A DNA stretch of 64,000 nucleotides. It comes from Pectinophora gossypiella. Taxonomy: Eukaryota > Arthropoda > Insecta > Lepidoptera > Gelechiidae. The first letter of the stretch is position 1, and each line of letters begins with the position of its first letter. The stretch covers positions 6,323,534-6,387,533 of the forward strand of contig NC_065422.1 of the NCBI RefSeq assembly GCF_024362695.1, given 5' to 3'. Below, in pieces: positions 58,550 through 64,000 of this stretch. Under the pieces are notes generated by a model. The model ran no database searches, had not been told where the DNA came from, and saw only the letters and a program-made list of their open reading frames with translations. The translations under genes and the position numbers were made by a program.

Positions 58550-59085
58550 ATTATAATAAAATAAGTTTTTTTATTTGATTTAATCGAATAAAATCCACTT
58601 CGCATATTGCTTATGAATATCGATTACGATCATAAATATCAATCTAGTCAAATGACATCTCAAAGCAGAAAAACAATATGAGCTTTATTGTTTCGTAATC
58701 GTGATCTTTCTCTACACTATTACTACATTAATACCCTCGGGCTATGATTTATCGGAACAGAAAATCACTTTTTGTCATATTCAAAAGGTCACACAATAAA
58801 AATGTGGGTAAAAAGTCATGGAGATTAAGAGATAGTCGTAATCAAATCAAAGTTATTTTTTAAACATACTTTATATGTACAAATCAGTTGAAAGAATAGT
58901 AGTAGTCATTGTGTCAACTGTGTTATATAATAATAAATATCTTCTATACCCAAAGGTTGCTTGGAAGAGATTTCTACTTAGCAATAATTCCGTCTATTGT
59001 ACTCATTCCATTCCTCTTTTGTTTTTATTTTTGTGTTTCCTGTTGCGCAATAAAGTATTTGTTATGTTATATGTTTCTTAACATA

Positions 59086-59395
59086 ACATAAACATCTTGT
59101 ATACGTCCCACTGCTGGGCACTGGCCTACCCTCAATCAACCGTAGGGGGAATGGAGCATACTCCTCCACGCTGCTTCACTGCGGGTAGGTGAATGTATTT
59201 TACGGCAAAAAGCTGGGACCAACGGCTTAACATGCCCTCCGAAGTACGGAATCACCTTACTTTTTCGGACAATCAGGTGATACAAGCCTGCAATATCCTT
59301 ATCAAACAAAGGAGAGTTTCACAAAGTGATCTTGACAATGTCCCCATCGGGAGTCAAACCTGGACCTCCAGATCGTGAGGCTAACGCTTTAGGTG
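59086..59395 (-). repeat. SINE-A, near full length
   Basis: AACATAACATAAACATCTTG, TATACGTCCCACTGCTGGGC, the core AGCTGGGACCAACGGCTTAA and GGACAATCAGGTGATACAAG, the head CATCGGGAGTCAAACCTGGA ending CTAACGCTTTAG. The last 25 bases of the head are missing and the B box is mutated, so it is likely inactive. Confidence 0.85.
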
Positions 59396-59582
59396 CATTC
59401 TTGTATAATCAAATCAAAAATACTTTATTGCACACAAACAAAGCATACAAACATTAACAATAATTATTTTATTTTATAATTTGTTGTGTTTTGAACTATA
59501 AAAGTGAAGTGAAGTGCAGTAAAATGTTTTGTATTGTATTTTTATTATGTACTCATTAAGTGTATATATTTATTATTAACAG

Positions 59583-59685
59583 GTGGAAAAGCAGCGACGG
59601 CAACAAAAGGAACTAGAGGAGAAGTTAGCAGAAATGAGAATTAGCGTCGCGACGGGATTGAACGAAGTCACTGGACTTGCAACAA
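59583..59685 (+). CDS. kibra: kibra exon: charged helix
   Basis: The acceptor is TTATTAACAG and the donor GTAAGT. Phase 0 in, phase 1 out. It encodes VEKQRRQQKELEEKLAEMRI, then SVATGLNEVTGLAT. A short Gln/Glu/Lys-rich helix follows the Ser/Pro segment, which suggests an extra coiled-coil piece found in insect proteins. Frame continuity with both neighbours and good splice sites support it; conservation is weaker than in the other exons. Confidence 0.85.
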
Positions 59686-59762
59686 GTAAGTAAATTATAA
59701 CATGTGTTATTAGTGTCACATTATTTACTGGTTATTAGTTTTAAAACGTTTTAACATTACCA

Positions 59763-59835
59763 AAATCTTCTTCTATCGTGTGGGTTATGAGGTGAATTAC
59801 CCTGGTGGTGACCCTGACACCAGGGTTAATGAGGG
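59763..59835. repeat. SINE-B inverted mosaic (short)
   Basis: ATCTTCTTCTATCGTGTGGG and TTATGAGGTGAATTACCCTG are reverse-orientation tail. They join GTGACCCTGACACCAGGGTT and AATGAGG, forward-orientation tail. Same arrangement class as 57583-57705. Confidence 0.65.
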
Positions 59836-60057
59836 AGAGAAGGTTAATGGTTACCAAAATTAATACCTATTGGTTCCTCTTCTTCTAGTCCTTGTGTCCT
59901 TATGTAGGGCTTGAATAACAGATTTCCACTCGTCGCGATCTTTTGCAGTCGCTCTAGCTTAAAACCAGGCTGGAACATGGTCACATGCATTCAAATCTTT
60001 TAAGATCCGATCCGATCTCTATGTAGGGTGTGTGTGACCGGTGAGTGTGTGTTGCAG

Positions 60058-60159
60058 TCCCGGTGCAGCTGCAAGGCCCGGGCCGGCCCAGCGAGCCGCT
60101 GTCGCCCATCTCGGAGACGCCCCCGCCGCCGCTCTCGCCCAGGACTCCCTCTTCTAGTG
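60058..60159 (+). CDS. kibra: kibra exon: proline-rich SP/TP segment
   Basis: The acceptor is GTTGCAG and the donor GTCAGT. With the A from 59685 it starts Ile, then PVQLQGPGRPSEPLSP, ISETPPPPLSPRTPSSS. Several SP and TP dipeptides make it a candidate target of proline-directed kinases. The GC-rich codons contrast with the AT-rich flanks. GTCAGT is a less common donor, used again at 62213. Confidence 0.88.
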
Positions 60160-60229
60160 GTCAGTATACCTTGCCCACCTACACCCATTGAATACGTGTA
60201 ACTATTAAACAAAGACTAAAGAATAAAAT

Positions 60230-60560
60230 AAATTATTTTCCATACAAACTTACTAGGGGTGTAAGTTTGTATGGAAATTTATTGTCACCTCTTTGCAAGG
60301 GTTGTTTAGTAAATAATTAGTTAAATGCTTTTTAATTTCTTCAAATAATAAACTATAGAAATTTCATACAAACTTCGCCACCCCTTTTTACTCTCTTAGG
60401 GGTGGAATTTCGCAAAATCCTAGTCCTATAAGAAACTCCCATGCAAAATTTCAAACTCCTAGCACTTGTAGTTTCTGAGTGAGTGAGTCAGTGAGTGAGT
60501 GAGTGAGCGAGTGAGTAAGAGACCTTTCGCGTTTTATATAAGTATAGATAGAGTAGTCTA
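60230..60560 (+). repeat. Dispersed element filling most of this intron
   Basis: A 17-bp perfect inverted repeat (TTTCCATACAAACTTAC at 60237-60253 with its complement at 60261-60277) is followed by ATTTCATACAAACTTCGCCA, CCCCTTTTTACTCTC and TTAGGGGTGGAATTTCGCAA. A GTGA microsatellite lies at 60476-60516, then CTTTCGCGTTTTATATAAGT. The simple repeat plus TTTCGC...TATA end resembles lepidopteran repeat termini I remember. Class not determined. Confidence 0.5.
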
Positions 60561-60589
60561 GTTATACTAAAACTATTGTTGTTTCCCAG

Positions 60590-60688
60590 GTACAAACACT
60601 AGATCAGTGTCGGCAGCCGTGAGCGACGAGTCGGTGGCGGGAGACTCTGGCGTGTTCGAGGCCGCGCAGGCCGCAGACTCCAGCGCAG
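60590..60688 (+). CDS. kibra: kibra exon: conserved VSAAVSDESVAGDSGV block
   Basis: The acceptor is TTTCCCAG and the donor GTATAC. It encodes GTNTRS, VSAAVSDESVAGDSGVFEA and AQAADSSA. This acidic Ser-rich block precedes the C2 domain and is nearly invariant between insects and vertebrates, making it one of the best identifiers of the gene. Phase 1 in, phase 1 out. Confidence 0.97.
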
Positions 60689-61303
60689 GTATACCTACTT
60701 GATTCTTTTTTACCTACTATATTTCATATTACCCTGTGCATAGGCTGTTTTTTTCGCGCTAAATCCACAGTTCCATACAAAAATTAAACAAAATATCTTC
60801 GCCGCGTCAATTCTGATACTTTAAGTATTAGGACAAAATCCCAGTGTCGTATTTTTTGTCTGTTTAATCAATTTAAACCTTAAGTAACTGTTATAACTAT
60901 AGAAAGTCGGCGCGCTAATAAGAACTGTTATTATGCATGTCTGCCTACCCTCTTGTCTGTGACGAGTTAGTTGCCTCTCAATAAATAAGTCAGTGTGCTA
61001 ATAGCCGTGTTTCATTTTATTCGCCCTGCGTTTGCATACTTAACAAGAACTAAACGAGGCGCATCACTCTTATAACGGCTCTATTTGACGGTGCCACTTT
61101 TAGGTAGCACACACACACAGCACAGCATAGCACAGTGCATTAGCAATATATTTCATCGAAGGCCCTCAGAAACTTACAAGAAACATATCTCTGGTCTCTT
61201 TCGCATTTCTATTATATAATGGAAAATGAAAATAATGTTAAACGAATATACTCAGCTCGCGTTGAATAGTTATAAAAGCTAATATTGTAAATGTTGTCAA
61301 CAG
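60689..61303. other. kibra intron (615 bp)
   Basis: Nothing recognised except a CA-rich stretch near 61110-61137 (ACACACACAC, then CAGCACAGCATAGCACAG). Confidence 0.7.
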
Positions 61304-61421
61304 TGAACAGTGCCCAAATTGAGATCAAATTGCGGTACTGCCCAGAGGATAGCTCGCTGGAGATCGGCATACTGCGCGCGCGCAACCTGCACGCGCTCTT
61401 CATCGACATCGGCACTGAAGT
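61304..61421 (+). CDS. kibra: kibra exon: C2 domain, first strands
   Basis: The acceptor is GTCAACAG and the donor GTGAGT. It encodes VNSAQIEIKLRYCPEDSSLE, then IGILRARNLHALFIDIGTEV. The alternating QIEIKLRY and LEIGILRARNL strands are a C2 start, matching the IQIALKYDEKN...LIIQLSNL part of human KIBRA. In the family the C2 binds phosphoinositides and membranes. The usual Ca-binding Asp in the first loop is not evident. Confidence 0.93.
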
Positions 61422-62031
61422 GTGAGTTGCAATTGTTTTTCGATATTTTTTGGAAGTATTTAGCATATCTATGGCTATGTATTTTTTAAGTTTTATGATT
61501 TCTTTTCCCTATAAGTACTAGTTCAGTAATTTCGTGTCCATTCATTTGATGTTGTCGAACTATTAGGTTGAAGTCAGCAGACATATCTAGATCTTTATGT
61601 TTATACTTTATATTCTGAAGTTACTTCATCAAGTCCTGTCCCCAGGGATTCTATGGGAGAGCCACCAACGAACTTCCAATAAAATCACAAAAGTACACTG
61701 TACAGTTCATACAAAAACATATATTTCTTATTTTTTTATATAGATAAAATTGGTCATTTCTTAGGTACAGCTAAACTAATATTTTTCTCTCTTATTATTA
61801 TAATTAAATACCTCAAAATAAATACGTTGTACGGTACATTACAACCTGCCAAGAACATTGCAAGAGCAGGGATTCATGCTTAGCTACCCCACGCCTAACC
61901 CGACGCAAAGCGAGTGTGTACTCGCCGTGGTACCACTTTGAATGGCGATGGACAACCTTTGCTTCGGGTATAACCCGGAGTGAGCATCACATCTCTAAAA
62001 TAGTATTAAAGGTATAATTTCCGTGTTGTAG
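61422..62031. other. kibra intron (610 bp)
   Basis: AT-rich; no gene or clear repeat. A GC-richer stretch at about 61850-61980 (GCAGGGATTCATGC, CCTAACCCGACGCAAAGCGA, GGTATAACCCGGAGTG) might be an old repeat. Confidence 0.6.
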
Positions 62032-62212
62032 CTGCGTCCGCGGCGCTCTGGTGGTGGGCGGCGGCTGCGGCGTGGCGCTGGGCGCGGGCGCACTGGCGTG
62101 GCGCGGGGCCGCGCTGGCGTGGCGGCACGCGCAGCGGGCGCCCGTGGCCGGCCTGCGTGCTCTGCGCGCCGCCACGCTGCAGCTCAACCTCGCCAGCGGG
62201 GCCGAGTGCCTG
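62032..62212 (+). CDS. kibra: kibra exon: C2 domain, middle strands, unusually Gly/Ala/Arg-rich
   Basis: The acceptor is GTGTTGTAG and the donor GTCAGT; phase 2 in, phase 0 out. With GT from 61420-61421 it starts Val and continues CVRGALVVGGGCGVALGAGA, LAWRGAALAWRHAQRAPVAG, then LRALRAATLQLNLASGAECL. The end matches the LxVDVC...ECL strand of other KIBRA C2 domains, and AALAWRH fits the VFNEVFW strand. The first half is extremely GC-rich and low in complexity. The exon is required for frame continuity and has correct splice sites. Confidence 0.85.
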
Positions 62213-63008
62213 GTCAGTACCAGCTACGATGCTACTGTAGTCCGGCGCAGCTGCGCTGCCCAAGAAAAGGCAGTGCCTGATCAGTACTTGTACTCTACCA
62301 GCGGCTAGTGCCAACTATGCTACTATACTTCGGCGCAGGCGCACTTAGAGTCGTCGTTTCACAGCGTATAAATCGTACTACGTATAAATCGGCCATTCAA
62401 AATCAAGGAATTAGACAGAAATGGAAATAGGAGCACATGATGTAGCATGTTCCTAGTGCTGTATAAACTTCAATCAGATGCATACAAAAGCCTTATTGCT
62501 AGAACGGGACGAATAAACAATATAAAATAAAACTATTAATATTTCCGGCGTTAAATGAAATATTGAAAAACGGATTTCAGATTAATCTTTAGCATGTCGT
62601 ACACGTAAGCAAACACATCGAAATCGGCCTAAATTAAATTACGTTGAAACTTTACCATAATATATATTTTTTTTTTACAACAAAGTTTAGTCGGCTATTA
62701 GCCGTAAAAAACACCTCCACCAACCCGCAGTGGAGCAGCGTGGTGGAGTATGCTCCATTCCCCCTCCGGTTGATTGAGGGGAGGCCTGTGCTCAGCAGTG
62801 GGACGTATATAGGCTGTTTATGTTATGTTATGTTACAACAAAGTTTTACTTTTGATGATGAAAACTAGCCAAATTCGAAGCATTCGGCTTAAAGCTTTGA
62901 GTGCCATGTGATAAAACTTGGGCGAGAGCGATTTCTTTCTGATCCTTTCCCCATTCTTCCCCACCCACCACCACCTCAAGACAAAAACTTAACTTTCTTT
63001 TTTTATAG
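62213..63008. other. kibra intron (796 bp) with SINE-A tail
   Basis: It holds the SINE-A tail at 62689-62832. The first 120 bases are GC-rich and contain direct echoes of the exon end (GGTCAGTAC, then CAGCTACGATGCTACT; later GATCAGTACTTG, then CAACTATGCTACTAT), possibly a small tandem duplication. Confidence 0.7.
62689..62832 (+). repeat. SINE-A tail, 5'-truncated, 14-bp duplication
   Basis: TTACAACAAAGTTT flanks it at 62675-62688 and 62833-62846. The insert starts AGTCGGCTATTAGCCGTAAA, then CACCAACCCGCAGTGGAGCA, CCCCTCCGGTTGATTGAGGG, GTGCTCAGCAGTGGGACGTA and ends TGTTATGTTATG. The duplication proves that the tail alone was inserted by retroposition. Confidence 0.92.
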
Positions 63009-63162
63009 GGTTGTGCACAAGTCAGCCTGGCAGACTTCGAGCCGGACGTGGTCTCTCAGAAGTGGTACAACGTGCTGAGCTTCAGATGTATGAGGAGGGA
63101 TGAGAGTTCCGACGAGTCTACCGTCATCTCCTCACAGACTTCAACCCTCACTAGGAATAGAG
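63009..63162 (+). CDS. kibra: kibra exon: end of C2 domain and Ser/Thr-rich linker
   Basis: The acceptor is TTTTATAG and the donor GTGAGT. Phase 0 in; it ends with the first base of a codon. It encodes GCAQVSLADFEPDVVSQKWY, NVLSFRCMRRDESSDESTVI, SSQTSTLTRNR. GCAQVSLADF...KWYNVLS corresponds to the last C2 strands (GGAQISLAEV...RWYNLLS in human), followed by an acidic Ser-rich linker. The remaining C-terminal exons lie beyond the window. Confidence 0.95.
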
Positions 63163-63210
63163 GTGAGTTGGCGACTTTATAAAATATGTTTGTATTGCTG
63201 TTATTAGTTA

Positions 63211-63711
63211 CAGGGTGTTACTGACATCATAACGAAAACTTTGAGGGATTATTCAGATCATGATTCTTCTTCTGTCGTGTGGGTTGTGAGGTGGATTACC
63301 AACCTCATCAATCCTGGTGTCAGGGTTACTATTACTATTGAGCCGCCAAAGGCCCCTGACACGACTCATGTAACGACTACGTACTTACATCAGTAAGTAG
63401 TAACCGGGACCAAGGGCCTAACGTGCCTTCCGAAGCACGGATCGTCTTACTTTTGGACAATCAGGTGATCAGCCTGTAATGTCCTAGCCAAACTAGGGAT
63501 CACATAGTGATTTTTGTGATATGAGTGATATGTGAATCCAACTCTCACCCACTGGACCACGGGGGCCGAGACCATGATTCTGAGTGAAGTAGGAACAAAA
63601 AAGTGGAACTGAAATTAATTAAAAAAAGCAATTAAATTTTCATGATATCAACTCAGAATCATGGTCTGAATCATCCCCTTCAGTATTCGTTACGATGTCA
63701 CTAACACCTTG
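63211..63711. mobile_element. TA-flanked inverted-repeat element (MITE) interrupted by a SINE
   Basis: The termini are CAGGGTGTTACTGACATCAT and its counterpart ATGTCACTAACACCTTG. They form arms of about 60 bases that also share TTCAGA(C/T)CATGATTCTGAG. TA is present on both sides (63209-63210, 63712-63713), as expected of Tc1/mariner-type integration. Without the 302-bp SINE and its duplicated target it is about 190 bp. A related end is at 36026. Confidence 0.8.
63268..63569 (-). repeat. SINE-B inserted in the MITE, 12-bp duplication
   Basis: GATCATGATTCT (63256-63267) and GACCATGATTCT (63570-63581) flank it with one mismatch. Reverse orientation: the tail TCTTCTGTCGTGTGGGTTGT and CCAACCTCATCAATCCTGG, the core AACCGGGACCAAGGGCCTAA and GGACAATCAGGTGATCAGCC, and a shortened head ending CACTGGACCACGGGGGCC. 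The B-box region is deleted (around 63520-63535), so it is probably inactive. Confidence 0.9.
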
Positions 63712-64000
63712 TATAGGTCGACAGTGACAGTGATAAAAATATATGTGACTGACATTGTCACCTTATGTCAATCCCATACATTTTTTTAACTTCTTTTTTT
63801 TTATTCGTCCATGATATGGAACAGGTTAAAGTCATCAGCGGTGATTCCTAGGAATGTTCCCATCGTAAAATCTCTTTAATAGTCAAGACACTGGCTGATT
63901 TTCTTTTTTAAATTGTTCTTTCTTGTACTCTGATCTTATCTGCCTAAAGGTTAGGTAACATTTTTTAAAACTAAATTTGCAAAGGTAACAATGTATTTTT

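Larger units (their letters stand above)
5675..63162 (+). other. kibra: kibra (WWC family) gene, 12 internal exons, both ends outside the window
   Basis: Twelve exons bounded by AG/GT and joined in consistent phase give 742 uninterrupted codons that follow the order of animal KIBRA/WWC proteins: WW2, coiled coils, Ser/Pro-rich middle, C2. Known role of the family: cortical scaffold that, with Merlin and Expanded, activates Hippo/Warts signalling and restrains Yorkie; it also binds aPKC. The most diagnostic stretches are ELPLGWEEAYDP in WW2, SPRSSLSS in the middle and VSAAVSDESVAGDSGV before the C2. The first exon in the window begins with the third base of an Arg codon and the last ends with the first base of a codon, so exons are missing on both sides. 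Typical family proteins are about 1,100-1,300 residues, so roughly the middle 60 percent is here. Intron sizes are 9.1 kb, 38.1 kb, 1.4 kb, 234, 520, 3.1 kb, 372, 430, 615, 610 and 796 bp. Confidence 0.95.

Overview
The window is eukaryotic, AT-rich intronic DNA from an insect, almost certainly a moth or butterfly. The evidence is a conserved multi-exon animal gene split by long introns, plus dense lepidopteran-style repeats: tRNA-derived SINEs, short foldback elements and 5'-truncated non-LTR retrotransposon ends.

The backbone is one plus-strand gene, kibra (WWC family, Hippo-pathway scaffold). Twelve consecutive internal coding exons join in phase from 5675 to 63162 and encode 742 whole codons. 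In order they give the linker after WW1 and all of WW2 (5675-5784, 14929-15023), the coiled-coil region (53083-55853), a Ser/Pro-rich middle (56374-60688), and a C2 domain (61304-63162). The start codon and WW1 exon must lie left of base 1, and the C-terminal exons (including the expected aPKC-binding part) lie right of base 64000. The intron between WW2 and the coiled coil is 38 kb; the 3' half of the gene is compact.

Region by region: 1-5674 is the tail of an upstream kibra intron with one foldback element and no recognisable exon. 5785-14928 is intron with several repeats. 15024-53082 is the giant intron. It holds most of the mobile-element debris and, at its 3' end, a sharply GC-rich, CpG-dense block (about 50130-51400). 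That block carries a good coding exon unrelated to any family I recognise, with three Tyr-x-Asn-Leu/Ile motifs. It may be a nested gene, or an alternative first exon that could splice in phase to the kibra coiled-coil exon 1.7 kb downstream. 53192-64000 alternates kibra exons with recent insertions that have clean target-site duplications. One of these is a truncated LINE that landed 18 bp after a kibra exon and keeps its reading frame open.

Two abundant SINE families (called A and B here) share the same tRNA-like head and central core but have different tails. Other dispersed families (C to I) and at least seven inverted-repeat elements are listed separately. No functional tRNA, rRNA, CRISPR array or bacterial operon structure is present. 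Family names A to I are labels for this report only.
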